Assembly: GCF_002091985.1 (NCBI RefSeq)
Contig: NZ_MKKX01000033.1
Span: 310,001 to 374,000 of the forward strand
Length of the DNA: 64,000 nt
Source: Rhodococcus sp. 1163
GTDB taxonomy: Bacteria; Actinomycetota; Actinomycetes; Mycobacteriales; Mycobacteriaceae
Direction: 5' to 3'
Below are positions 19,099 to 27,707 of the stretch, in pieces. A program made the position numbers and the translations under genes. Numbering within the stretch: the stretch's first letter is position 1; each line of letters opens with the position of its first letter. The notes under the pieces were generated by a model. That model had not been told where the DNA came from. It did not search any database and saw only the letters and a list, made by a program, of their open reading frames with translations.

Positions 19099-20055
19099 TT
19101 GCGTGACAAACGAATACTACAGCGCGTGACCGCGGACGGCCGAACCCTGCATTACGGCAGCTTCTACGGCGTCGATGCAGACACCTCGGACGCCCGTCCG
19201 GTGCTGCTCGTCTGGGGAAACTGCCAGGCGGAAGCGCTGCGTATCGTGCTGGCTTCCTCGGCGAGCAGCCCATTCCGCACCGTCCGCGTGCCGCCCGTTC
19301 ACGAGCTGACTGCCACTGACATTCCGCATGTCGAACGCCTTCTGCGGCAGACTCTTGCCGTGATCGCACAACCGGTCCGGGCCGGTTACCGAGGGCTGCC
19401 CATCGGTACCGCAGACCTCACGGACATGGCCCCGTCCATCACGACCAGGATCGTCTGGCCGGTCATCCGGTACGCCGGGTTGTACCCGTGGCAGATCATC
19501 GTTCGGCATCCCAGCGACCCCTCGGCCGTGCCTCCTGGTGTGCCGTACCACGACCTTCGGACCGTGCTGGCGGTCCGCGACGGGCGAATGCGGTTCGACG
19601 AGTGGGATCTCGAAATCTCATCGGCGGGAATTGTCGATGCCGCGCAGGCGAGCGTCGCCGAACTGGACCGACGCGAGCGGCGCGACTGCGACGTCGCGAT
19701 CTCCGATGTTCTTCGCCCCCTCGGCGGTGCTGCCGCGCACACCATCAACCACCCGGGCAACGCGGTCCTGATCGAGCTCGGTAGTCGTATCCTCGACGCC
19801 CTCGGTCTGCCAGGTCCGTATTCGCTCGATCGCGAACTGCTCGGCGTCGTCCGAGCACCGCTGGAGCGACGGGTGATCGATGCGCTCGGTCTCGATGCGG
19901 TAGCCAGGTCCTCGTGGACTGTCGATGGAGAAATAGTGGAGGAGAAGACTATTCACGATCAGCAGATGTCCTGGTACGCACAGCACCCGGAGTTCGTGGA
20001 CGCTGCGCTGAGCCGCTACAGCGGTCTGATCGACATTCTCGGCCTGCGGACATGA
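19099..20055 (+). CDS. WcbI-like polysaccharide biosynthesis protein (putative acetyltransferase)
   Basis: 318-residue protein whose N-terminal third carries VLLVWGNCQAEALRIVL, the hallmark of the WcbI family (capsule O-acetylation candidate, alpha/beta fold that binds CoA). Further matching segments are PVHELTATDIPHVERLLRQT and YPWQIIVRHP, followed by an HTINHPGNAVLIEL stretch typical of family members. The start is probably the TTG at 19099, six bases after AGAGGGAG; the GTG at 19093 is a near alternative. The gene opens the plus-strand half of the glycan cluster and overlaps the next glycosyltransferase by four bases. Confidence 0.75.
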   Translation: MRDKRILQRVTADGRTLHYGSFYGVDADTSDARPVLLVWGNCQAEALRIVLASSASSPFRTVRVPPVHELTATDIPHVERLLRQTLAVIAQPVRAGYRGLPIGTADLTDMAPSITTRIVWPVIRYAGLYPWQIIVRHPSDPSAVPPGVPYHDLRTVLAVRDGRMRFDEWDLEISSAGIVDAAQASVAELDRRERRDCDVAISDVLRPLGGAAAHTINHPGNAVLIELGSRILDALGLPGPYSLDRELLGVVRAPLERRVIDALGLDAVARSSWTVDGEIVEEKTIHDQQMSWYAQHPEFVDAALSRYSGLIDILGLRT

Positions 20056-21068
20056 TGGGCACTGTGTGTCATCTGGTCGTCGGTCCTGAAACGCACGGCG
20101 TCGTCCGGTACGGCTTTGCCGTGTACGACGCGGCGCGGGCCGAAGGTTTGGAACACCGCTTGATTCGGTCCTACAGTCCAGAGACAATCGACGTACTCGA
20201 GTGCGTTCTGGTCCACATTCATGTCACCGACAGATTGTTCGGCAGTAGCCCTCGGCAAGCGCTGACCGATCTTCGAGCATTGATCGCAGCAATCGGAAGG
20301 CCCGTTTCGGTTACGTTGCACGACCTTCCGCAACCCTCGGATGGACCGTCGATGTCGGACCGGGTCGAATTCTATCGATCTGTTCTCGATCTCGTTGTGG
20401 GAGTGGTGGTGTCGAGCGAACACGAAGCCGAGCTGCTGCGCGAGTTCGTACATCCCGCTGCGGACTCACTCGTCGAGGTTGCGGTAGTGCCGTTGATGAT
20501 TGCCGGCCCGATGGGACCGAAGCGAGTACCGCCGACGGTGGGACGGACTGTCGGAGTGCTCGGGTTCCTCTATCCGGGTAAGGGCCACATCGAGACCATG
20601 CGGGCAATGCAGACGCTGCCTGCTTCCGTGGGGTTCACGGCTCTGGGAATGCCGTCCCCCGGGCACGAGTATCTGGTCGATGAACTGCGTACCGAGGCGG
20701 CAGTATCGGGGCGGGAGTGTCTCGTCACGGGATTCGTAGACGACGAAGAACTTTGGCAACGTATGTGGGAGGTCACGGTTCCAGTTGCCCATCATCGACA
20801 CCTCTCGGCATCGGGTTCGATCAATACCTGGATCTCGGCAGGGCGGCGCCCACTCGTACCGCGGACCAGGTACATCGAAGAGATGGACCGTCGGTCACCG
20901 GGAGTGCTCACCGTGTACGAGAACGTCGACGGTGCACTCGATGCGGCGCTTGCGGCTGCTATGGAGAACCCTGCCGACTCGTGGACGGATCAGTCTGTCG
21001 TTCCATCACCGTCGCCCGCCGAGGTCGCGAACGCCTACGACGCGATCCTCCGACGTTGGTCCGCGTGA
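20052..21068 (+). CDS. Glycosyltransferase (GT4-like)
   Basis: 338-residue GT-B-type protein. N-terminal HLVVGPETHGVVRYGFAVYD and VSVTLHDLPQPSDGPS; the donor domain includes GVLGFLYPGKGHIETMRAMQ, TALGMPSPGHEYLVDEL and LVTGFVDDEELWQRMWEVTV. The conserved C-terminal EX7E motif is not obvious (the equivalent region reads SASGSINTWISAGRRPLVPR), so it belongs to a divergent subgroup. It overlaps the WcbI-like gene (ATGA) and the following GT2 gene (GTGA). Function inferred from fold and context only. Confidence 0.76.
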   Translation: MMGTVCHLVVGPETHGVVRYGFAVYDAARAEGLEHRLIRSYSPETIDVLECVLVHIHVTDRLFGSSPRQALTDLRALIAAIGRPVSVTLHDLPQPSDGPSMSDRVEFYRSVLDLVVGVVVSSEHEAELLREFVHPAADSLVEVAVVPLMIAGPMGPKRVPPTVGRTVGVLGFLYPGKGHIETMRAMQTLPASVGFTALGMPSPGHEYLVDELRTEAAVSGRECLVTGFVDDEELWQRMWEVTVPVAHHRHLSASGSINTWISAGRRPLVPRTRYIEEMDRRSPGVLTVYENVDGALDAALAAAMENPADSWTDQSVVPSPSPAEVANAYDAILRRWSA

Positions 21069-22402
21069 CCGGCACGGTAGATATCGGTGATGGCCGGATA
21101 CTGGTGCCCGACAACGAGTGGGACCGTGTGCACGGCCCGTCGCGATGTCCCGTCGTCAGCGTCATCATTCCCTACTACGACCAACCGAGTCAGTTGTCCC
21201 TCGTCCTGGCCGCGTTGGCCGAGCAGACCTACCCGGCAGATCGACTGGAAGTCGTCGTTGCCGACGATGGATCCTCGCAGCCGCCGCCCATCGATCGATG
21301 GTGCGCACGGCTCGACATCGTGACCATCCGACAGGAAGACAAGGGTTTTCGAGCGGCTGCTGCACGGAATCTCGGGGTGTCCGCCTCGCGCGGTTCGATT
21401 CTGTGTTTCCTGGACGCAGACACCGTGCCGACGCCCGACTACATACGCGCGGCAACACGCTTGCCCTCGCTTCTTCCTGATGCGCTGGTGGTCGGGAGGC
21501 GTAAACATTCCTCGGCCGCGGTGACCGAACCAGCCTGGCTGGTCGACGCTTACGAGCGGACGGGGGATCTCCTGCACCCAGGATGGGACGCGTACAAGTA
21601 CATGATCAGCGCCGTGATGACCTGTGGACGTTCACTGTTCGATGCCATCGGAGGATTCGACGAGTCTTTCGTGCAGTACGGAGGGGAGGACTGGGAGTTC
21701 GCCAACCGCGCCTTCATGGCCGGCGCCGTATTCGCCTACGAACGCACAGCCCTCGCCTGGCACGACGGTCCCGATTGGGCTGAGCGATCCGTGTCGGCAC
21801 GAACGGACTCCAAGAATGCCGAGGCCTTGAAACTTGCGCCGCTGATCACCGATCCTGCGGCCAGAAGGTCGGGGCTTCGATACCGCGTTCCGGACTGTGT
21901 CGTGATCGTAGCGTCGGACTCGCACAGCGCGGCGTCGTTGTCGGTGACGATCGCGACTTCGGTCGGTGCAGCAGCGGACTGTGGTGTCTGGATCGTAGGA
22001 GCGAACGCCGCGAATCTCTATCACGAACTGGGACTGGATGATTCGAGGGTCCATCTCGATGAACCCGATGACTGGATACGTGCTCGGTGCCGATTCGTCG
22101 TCGAGGTGTCCGGTCGGGTGGTGTTCGGCGAGGACTCGTTGCAGAGGTTGTGTGCCGAGGTGGGGCCCGGCGCTGCAGGCGGTGTGAAAGTCGACTTCGC
22201 CGGCGATAGCAGTAGTAGTGAGAGTTGCGATGCAGCACTGACGGTGTGGACGTCGCGAGCTCTCCATCGAAGCCGCCGTTGGGTCGCCGAGTCCGGACGA
22301 AGTGAATCGGAGTTGATGAACGCGTTGTTCGGCGTGCGTCGAGCCTCCGCTGCGACCGTGGGTGTGCAGGTGGCACGGTCGGAGCCGTGGTTGTCCTGGT
22401 GA
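21065..22402 (+). CDS. Glycosyltransferase family 2 with extra C-terminal domain
   Basis: 445-residue protein. Residues 30-270 form a GT-A domain: VSVIIPYYDQPSQLSLVLAA, the DxD-containing FLDADTVPTPDYI, and the GT7-type motif GGFDESFVQYGGEDWEFA. Residues 280-445 form a second, unrecognised region with a degenerate repeat of GT-A features (VVIVASDSHSAASLSVTIAT), perhaps a second, inactive transferase module. The GTG start overlaps the preceding stop. It is the last gene of the plus-strand glycan operon and ends three bases before the opposing DICT gene. Confidence 0.83.
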   Translation: MTGTVDIGDGRILVPDNEWDRVHGPSRCPVVSVIIPYYDQPSQLSLVLAALAEQTYPADRLEVVVADDGSSQPPPIDRWCARLDIVTIRQEDKGFRAAAARNLGVSASRGSILCFLDADTVPTPDYIRAATRLPSLLPDALVVGRRKHSSAAVTEPAWLVDAYERTGDLLHPGWDAYKYMISAVMTCGRSLFDAIGGFDESFVQYGGEDWEFANRAFMAGAVFAYERTALAWHDGPDWAERSVSARTDSKNAEALKLAPLITDPAARRSGLRYRVPDCVVIVASDSHSAASLSVTIATSVGAAADCGVWIVGANAANLYHELGLDDSRVHLDEPDDWIRARCRFVVEVSGRVVFGEDSLQRLCAEVGPGAAGGVKVDFAGDSSSSESCDAALTVWTSRALHRSRRWVAESGRSESELMNALFGVRRASAATVGVQVARSEPWLSW

Positions 22403-22405
22403 AGT

Positions 22406-23515
22406 TCAGTTCGGCTCGCAAACCCCAGCTGGCCCGTCGAATCTGTGCAGAATGGCCTTGGCGCAGCGAACCACCGTGCAGCGATCGTGTGAGATGACGT
22501 AGTCGAACTCCCGATCCGGTCCCAAGTCTCCGGAGTTCATCTCTCGCGCGGACAATACACAGCAGAAGTGAACCCCCAGAACCACGACATTCCATTCCTC
22601 GGTCATGCAGTCGGCAGGGGCGAGGGGTGCTCGGTGGATATGGGTATCGGACGTATCGGCCATCCCGACGCCGCACACGCCGGTATAGGCACTGTGTTCG
22701 GCCATTGCCTGCCAGCGAGCCTTCGTGCTGCCTCGGAAATGTCGATCGTGTTGAAAAGTTCCGAGCACCAAGGTCTCCGGTCCGGCCACCGACGCCTGCC
22801 ATTCGATGTGTGTGCTCATCTCCACGAGCAGGTTCTTGCGGCTTCGGGTCGCAACACGACCGGCAGATGCGATGGCGAATGGCGACGTCGAGTCGGCATC
22901 GGGGGTACTCCAGGTGCGCGATGCGAGGACTGCACGAGAAGTGCTCTCCGACAGCGACTTGGGTGAGGACATGGGTGGATACAAACGACCGATTCCGAAG
23001 GTTGCCCCCAGCTCGAGTGCTCTGACGCGGTGTGCTTCGGAATCGACGCCACTGGCGACTATGACTGCTCCGGTCCGTTCGGCTTGGACCGCGAGAACAT
23101 GCGTGGCCCTGGCCACATACGGGTCGGGAACGGAAGCGCTCAGCTCGGGTGCCAGAACGATGATGTCGGGTTCGATCAGAGGCAGGATGCAGAAGGACGC
23201 GAGCTGTCCGCCGACGTCGTCGACTGCAATTATGCTGTTTCGTGCTCTGGCCTTCTCGACCGCGAGCAAGGTCTTCGCCGGGTTGTCGACCATCGAACTC
23301 TCGCGCACGACGAAGGTCCCGCAAGCCTCTGACGCTATCCCGTTGCCGACCAGCAACGGCGTCATCCATCCGGTGCTGTCGAGCACCGCGCTCGATGCGC
23401 TGTGCAGAGCATCGTCGAACTCGTCCATTCCGTCGTTGCGCTCGTCCAGATCGATCTTCACACCGCCGATGGCGTCGTCGTCGAGTCTGCAGATGGGGGA
23501 GTAGTGAAGTGTCAT
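22406..23515 (-). CDS. Degenerate EAL / DICT sensory domain protein
   Basis: 369-residue protein combining an EAL-like N-terminal half with a C-terminal DICT domain. The EAL remnants are HYSPICRLDDDAIGGVKID at residue 4, FVVRESSMV, IIAVDDVGGQLASF (normally DDFGTG) and PDIIVLAPEL (the usual lysine is Val). The EAL triad itself is missing, so cyclic-di-GMP hydrolysis is unlikely. The DICT part includes THIEWQASVAGPETLVLGTF and YVISHDRCTVVRCAKAILHR. DICT domains accompany diguanylate cyclases and two-component proteins and may sense a small ligand. A signalling role is likely, the signal unknown. Start at 23515 lacks a strong ribosome site. Confidence 0.72.
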   Translation of the reverse strand: MTLHYSPICRLDDDAIGGVKIDLDERNDGMDEFDDALHSASSAVLDSTGWMTPLLVGNGIASEACGTFVVRESSMVDNPAKTLLAVEKARARNSIIAVDDVGGQLASFCILPLIEPDIIVLAPELSASVPDPYVARATHVLAVQAERTGAVIVASGVDSEAHRVRALELGATFGIGRLYPPMSSPKSLSESTSRAVLASRTWSTPDADSTSPFAIASAGRVATRSRKNLLVEMSTHIEWQASVAGPETLVLGTFQHDRHFRGSTKARWQAMAEHSAYTGVCGVGMADTSDTHIHRAPLAPADCMTEEWNVVVLGVHFCCVLSAREMNSGDLGPDREFDYVISHDRCTVVRCAKAILHRFDGPAGVCEPN

Positions 23516-23543
23516 GATGTGTCGCTCGCGGGTGCCGGGGAGA

Positions 23544-23741
23544 TCAGAGGGTGGCGGCGAGGAGACCGACGATGCCGAGTACCAGAGCACCTATCATCAG
23601 TGTGATGGCGTGTCCGCCCACCGACAATGCGATCGCGGCGGCCACGATCGCTCCGAAGGAGGAACCGAGGACAAGGCGATGATGCACCTGAGGGATCAGG
23701 GTCATGCTTTGGGAATCTTCGTCGAGCGTTGCGTAGTTCAT
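23544..23741 (-). CDS. Small two-helix membrane protein
   Basis: 65-residue protein beginning MNYATLDEDSQSMTLIPQVH with two hydrophobic helices (about residues 24-41 and 46-64). A GAGGAG ribosome site lies 6 bases before the ATG at 23741. It has no recognised family. It lies 28 bases upstream of the EAL/DICT gene on the same strand, so the two may be cotranscribed. Confidence 0.62.
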   Translation of the reverse strand: MNYATLDEDSQSMTLIPQVHHRLVLGSSFGAIVAAAIALSVGGHAITLMIGALVLGIVGLLAATL

Positions 23742-24040
23742 GCCCACTCCTCGTTGCAGATCGTGCTGAGGTAAGCATGAAGCAAGGAAGTCGCCGTCCT
23801 GCAACCCATTGGATAACAGATTGATCACAAAAGTAACGAACGGGTAACGTGACGCTGGAATTGAAAGTCGTAACATGCTGTCACACAAGCCCATTGCCGT
23901 CCAGATAGGCAGTCTTCTTGGGTCGCGCCCGATCTCATCGGTCGCCGGGTTTCGTCTGTGGGCACGGGCATCAGTAGGCACCGTGATCCCTGCCGAGATC
24001 AACCAGATCCCCATCGGTATGCCATGGCACACTAACCACC
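23742..24040. other. Intergenic region between divergent small membrane protein and sirtuin genes
   Basis: No gene is supported in these 299 bases. The only notable element is a direct repeat GTAAC-N6-GTAAC (23833-23848), similar to the MtrA box of actinobacteria, placed about 90 bases upstream of the small membrane-protein gene. Confidence 0.5.
23833..23848. promoter_or_regulatory. MtrA-like direct repeat
   Basis: Two GTAAC pentamers start 11 bases apart (23833-23837, 23844-23848), the spacing described for binding sites of the response regulator MtrA. The match is short and unverified. Confidence 0.3.
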
Positions 24041-24793
24041 ATGAACAATGTCGAGCTGCCAAGCGCCATAGTCACACTCGCGCGAAGTGCGTCTCGTGTG
24101 GCGGTACTGACGGGCGCTGGGATGTCGGCCGAATCCGGGATACCGACCTTCCGTGATGCGCAAACTGGGCTGTGGTCCAACTTCGAACCCGCTGCTCTGG
24201 CGAGCCCGGAGGGTTGGGCACGTGACAGCGATCTGGTGTGGGGTTGGTACCAGTGGCGCACAGAGCTGGTCCGCCGGGCGCAGCCGAATGCCGGTCATAG
24301 TGCACTGACTACCTGGCAACAGCGTGCGCATCTCGACATCGCTACCCAGAACGTCGACGATCTGCACGAGCGCGCAGGCTCGAAGGTCATATCGCACGTG
24401 CACGGTAGTTTGTTCGATCCACGTTGTTCCGAATGCGGGGTTCACTCCCAGCCTTCACCCGATCCGACTGATGAGCAGTCTGATCGGGTTCCACCGCCGC
24501 CGTGTCCCGAGTGCGGGGGGCCCATGCGGCCGGGCGCAGTGTGGTTCGGCGAACCGCTGCCGGAGTCCGAGTGGACGTCGGCAGTGAACGCCGTCGAAAG
24601 CGCTGATCTCGTGTTGGTCGTCGGGACGTCCGGCGCAGTCTTCCCGTTCGCTGGGCTGCCGGCAATGGCACGCAGCTGCGGCGCAACCGTGGTCGAGATC
24701 AACCCCGTGGAGACGGAGATTTCCGACATCGCCGATCACCGCTGGCGAACCACTGCGGCAGTCGGATTACCGGCATTGGTGCAAGCGCTCTAG
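24041..24793 (+). CDS. cobB: Sir2-family NAD-dependent protein deacylase
   Basis: 250-residue class III sirtuin removing acetyl, succinyl or similar groups from lysines using NAD+. NAD-binding GAGMSAESGIPTFRD is at residues 25-39, TQNVDDLHERAG at 102-113, the catalytic histidine is H121 in HVHGSLF, and the zinc cysteines are C129/C132 and C155/C158. The Tyr70-x-x-Arg73 pair (WYQWR) marks the SirT5/CobB type that prefers acidic acyl groups, so desuccinylase activity is plausible. It appears monocistronic. Confidence 0.92.
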   Translation: MNNVELPSAIVTLARSASRVAVLTGAGMSAESGIPTFRDAQTGLWSNFEPAALASPEGWARDSDLVWGWYQWRTELVRRAQPNAGHSALTTWQQRAHLDIATQNVDDLHERAGSKVISHVHGSLFDPRCSECGVHSQPSPDPTDEQSDRVPPPPCPECGGPMRPGAVWFGEPLPESEWTSAVNAVESADLVLVVGTSGAVFPFAGLPAMARSCGATVVEINPVETEISDIADHRWRTTAAVGLPALVQAL

Positions 24794-24830
24794 CTGCAAG
24801 GGCGTGACTCTGCGCCTTCACAGACCTGCG

Positions 24831-25352
24831 TCACGTTCGGAGTTGCGCGATGATAGCGGCGGCTGTGCGTTCGCCCATCCGGACCGCGCCGTCCACGTGC
24901 TGGTATCCCTCCGCTGCAATATCGGAGCAGGAGAACAAGATCGGCCCCACCTGTGTTCGCTGATCCTTACCGTATCTGTGTAACCCGCCGAGGTCGAAGC
25001 CGGCCGAGCCATTGCTCGAAAGAGACCGTGTCGAGCTCGCGTGCTTTGGCGTGCTCCCATGGCGCTTCGGCGCCGATTTCTGCCGCCAACGCGTCGAGCA
25101 CCTCGATGAGTCGATCCATTTCGGTCGCCGTGGTGTGGTCGACGGGGAACGAAGTACCGCTGTAGCTCGTGGGTTTGCCATAAGGTGCGATGTACACCGA
25201 GTAATCGTCGCGATGACGCGGGACAGTGTACAGACCGAGCTCGTCGAGCAACGAAATCAGTGCCGTTCGATCGGGCGATACCCATTGCCCGCCGATTTCG
25301 ACCGTCGCTCCGTCGATTGTCGAGGTCCACGTTCGATGATGGGCACACGTCC
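24831..25352 (-). pseudogene. Remnant of a flavin monoamine oxidase
   Basis: Three oxidase fragments remain without an intact frame. One frame reads RTWTSTIDGATVEIGGQWVS then PDRTALISLLDELGLYTVPR and runs to about 24967 (DTVSFEQWLGRL), matching the region just after the FAD-binding motif. Another frame, nearer the 3' end, reads GPILFSCSDIAAEGYQHVDG then AVRMGERTAAAIIAQL, the conserved C-terminus. The N-terminal FAD dinucleotide fold and the whole middle (some 250 residues) are missing and the two parts are out of frame. It is therefore a decayed gene, not expressed as an enzyme. Confidence 0.8.
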
Positions 25353-25407
25353 CCCTCTGCTCGCGGTTCTCACGACCATACTGTCGTGCGGGTCAGTCCT
25401 GGACCTG

Positions 25408-26013
25408 TTAGGCCCCGAGCGCGGCGTTCGCCATCTCTCTGAGCACTTCGCGCGATCGGCGAGACATACTCCGGCCGATGCTGTGAGGGGTCGAATTCAA
25501 CAGGCCGAACACGGCGTGCGCTTTGGTGCGGGCATCGTCTTCGTGAAGTTCCGGGTCGGATCCGCGGAGTGCGCCGACCCAGACCTCGACGTATTCGCGC
25601 TGCTTGCGCCGTACATCGCGTCGAGCGGACGTCGGCAGATTCGCCAGATCGCGGTCCTGAATCCGGATCAGCGCCGGCTTGCTCAGCGCGAAGTCGAGGT
25701 GGAAATCGACCAGTTCGGAGATCGTGTCGGACGCGTCCGCGGTGTTCCGCACGACCTGTCGGCCACCGGCCAGTAGGTAGTCGGAAATGTCCACCAGTAA
25801 CTCGACGAGGACTGCTTCCTTGTTGGGGAAGTGGCGATACACCGCAGGTCCACTGATGCCGACTGCGGCGCCGAGGTCCTCGAGCCGCACGGCTGCGTAG
25901 CCGCGCTCGGCGAAGAGTTCGGCTGCCGCATCGAGGAGCTCGATGCGTCGCGCGGCCTTGCGCTGCTCGCGAATGGTCGGTTTCGACTCGGCAGGCGGCG
26001 ACACTGTGCTCAT
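25408..26013 (-). CDS. bkaR: TetR-family regulator of the leucine degradation operon (BkaR-like)
   Basis: 201-residue TetR protein. The helix-turn-helix lies at about residues 20-65 (LLDAAAELFAERGYAAVRLE, then ISGPAVYRHFPNKEAVLVEL); the C-terminal domain is a TetR ligand pocket ending SMSRRSREVLREMANAAL. It is divergent from the carboxylase-dehydrogenase operon, matching the position of Rv2506 (BkaR) beside the homologous operon in M. tuberculosis, where it represses branched-chain amino-acid catabolism. The intergenic repeats are probable binding sites. The ATG at 26013 is preferred; an in-frame GTG lies 12 bases upstream. Confidence 0.82.
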   Translation of the reverse strand: MSTVSPPAESKPTIREQRKAARRIELLDAAAELFAERGYAAVRLEDLGAAVGISGPAVYRHFPNKEAVLVELLVDISDYLLAGGRQVVRNTADASDTISELVDFHLDFALSKPALIRIQDRDLANLPTSARRDVRRKQREYVEVWVGALRGSDPELHEDDARTKAHAVFGLLNSTPHSIGRSMSRRSREVLREMANAALGA

Positions 26014-26052
26014 GGTGAAATCCACGCCTTCGGTTCGATACTGGACAACTCA

Positions 26053-26095
26053 GTTAATCAGAGTTTACTATTAATTTCGGTTAGTGATGATTAAC
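26053..26095. promoter_or_regulatory. Candidate operator region between regulator and leucine operon
   Basis: Inverted 8-bp arms GTTAATCA (26053-26060) and TGATTAAC (26088-26095) enclose a second imperfect inverted pair (TTACTA ... TAGTGA). The AT-rich block stands out in GC-rich DNA and lies midway between the divergent genes, so it should hold both promoters and the TetR sites. Confidence 0.5.
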
Positions 26096-26123
26096 CCAAG
26101 GTTCGGCAGGGAGTGGCACCACT

Positions 26124-27701
26124 ATGGCGATCGATATCGAAGCCAACAGGCTCGAACACAAGAGGCTCGTCGAACAACTGGGCGACAAGCTGGACCGCGC
26201 TGCACTCGGCGGCAGCGAGAAGTCCCGCGAGCGACATATAGCAAGAGGCAAGCTACTACCGCGCGATCGTGTGAACGAGTTGCTCGATCCAGGCAGTCCC
26301 TTTCTCGAGATTGCCGCGCTGGCAGCCGACGGAATCTACGAAAACGAGTGCCCCGGCGCCGGAATGATCGCGGGAATCGGCAGAGTGTCGGGGCGTGAGT
26401 GCGTGATCGTCGCCAACGATGCGACCGTCAAGGGCGGCACGTACTATCCGCTCACGGTGAAGAAGCACCTGCGCGCGCAGGAAATCGCAGCGCAGAATCG
26501 ACTGCCCTGCATCTACCTCGTCGATTCAGGCGGTGCGTTCCTTCCTCGGCAGGATGAGGTGTTTCCCGACCGCGAGCACTTCGGGCGGATCTTCTTCAAT
26601 CAGGCGACGATGAGCGCGGCAGGTATTGCGCAGATCGCGGCTGTCATGGGCTCGTGCACGGCAGGCGGCGCCTACGTTCCCGCGATGAGCGACGAAGCGA
26701 TCATCGTCAGAGACCAGGGCACGATTTTTCTCGGGGGACCGCCGCTGGTCAAGGCAGCGACGGGTGAGGTTGTCACCGCCGAGGAGCTCGGTGGCGGTGA
26801 CCTGCATTCGAAGGTATCCGGGGTGACCGACTACCTGGCCGACGACGACCGGGACGCGCTGCGCCGAGTGCGTCGAATCGTCGCAAATCTCGGGCCGATC
26901 CCTGCGGCACAGTGGCCGATACTGCAGGCCCGCGATGCCACCGTCGATCAGCAAGACCTCTACGACGTGGTGCCGATCGACTCGCGCATCCCGTACGACG
27001 TTCGCGAGGTCATCATCCGCATCGTCGACGGCGGTGAGTTCGACGAGTTCAAGTCCGAGTACGGCAAGACTCTGGTCACCGGGTTCGCGCACCTGCACGG
27101 ACATCCGGTCGGCATCATCGCCAACAACGGCGTGCTGTTCGCAGAATCGGCGATGAAGGGCGCGCACTTCATCGAACTGTGCGACAAGCGCAGCATTCCA
27201 CTCGTGTTCCTGCAGAACATCGCTGGTTTCATGGTCGGCAGAGACTACGAAGCAGGCGGCATCGCCAAGCACGGCGCCAAAATGGTGACTGCCGTCGCGT
27301 GCGCTCGGGTCCCGAAGTTTACCGTCGTCATCGGCGGTTCCTACGGCGCGGGCAACTATTCGATGTGTGGCCGCGCCTATTCACCGCGCTTTTTGTGGAT
27401 GTGGCCGAACGCCCGCATCTCCGTCATGGGCGGCGAACAGGCAGCCTCGGTACTGTCCACGGTCCGCAGTGAACAACTCGATGCCGCCGGCAAGCCATGG
27501 TCCGGCGAAGAGCAGGAAACGTTCAAAGCGCCGATTCGAGAGCAATACGAATCGCAGGGCAACCCGTACTACTCGACCGCGCGATTGTGGGATGACGGAA
27601 TCATCGACCCCGCGGACACCAGAACTGTTCTCGGACTTGCTCTGTCGGCGAGCGCTCACGCGCCGCTCGGGCCGGTCTCCTACGGCGTTTTTCGGATGTG
27701 A
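26124..27701 (+). CDS. accD1: Methylcrotonyl-CoA carboxylase beta subunit (AccD1)
   Basis: 525-residue carboxyltransferase subunit that moves CO2 from biotin to 3-methylcrotonyl-CoA in leucine breakdown. It has two crotonase-like halves; conserved segments are [38 protein letters not shown] (typical of the MCC beta type), [16 protein letters not shown] and, in the second half, [20 protein letters not shown]. Length and motifs match MCC beta rather than propionyl-CoA carboxylase. It leads a five-gene operon with the biotin subunit seven bases downstream. Identity rests on operon context as well as sequence. Confidence 0.92.
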   Translation: MAIDIEANRLEHKRLVEQLGDKLDRAALGGSEKSRERHIARGKLLPRDRVNELLDPGSPFLEIAALAADGIYENECPGAGMIAGIGRVSGRECVIVANDATVKGGTYYPLTVKKHLRAQEIAAQNRLPCIYLVDSGGAFLPRQDEVFPDREHFGRIFFNQATMSAAGIAQIAAVMGSCTAGGAYVPAMSDEAIIVRDQGTIFLGGPPLVKAATGEVVTAEELGGGDLHSKVSGVTDYLADDDRDALRRVRRIVANLGPIPAAQWPILQARDATVDQQDLYDVVPIDSRIPYDVREVIIRIVDGGEFDEFKSEYGKTLVTGFAHLHGHPVGIIANNGVLFAESAMKGAHFIELCDKRSIPLVFLQNIAGFMVGRDYEAGGIAKHGAKMVTAVACARVPKFTVVIGGSYGAGNYSMCGRAYSPRFLWMWPNARISVMGGEQAASVLSTVRSEQLDAAGKPWSGEEQETFKAPIREQYESQGNPYYSTARLWDDGIIDPADTRTVLGLALSASAHAPLGPVSYGVFRM

Positions 27702-27707
27702 GTTGTG

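Noticed and set aside
21846..23369. 507-codon minus-strand frame
   Set aside because: Low-complexity Arg/Ser-rich product, antisense to the GT2 gene and out of frame with the EAL/DICT gene.
24967..25251. Intact 94-residue protein
   Set aside because: It matches an internal piece of a monoamine oxidase and lacks the FAD fold, so it is treated as part of a pseudogene.
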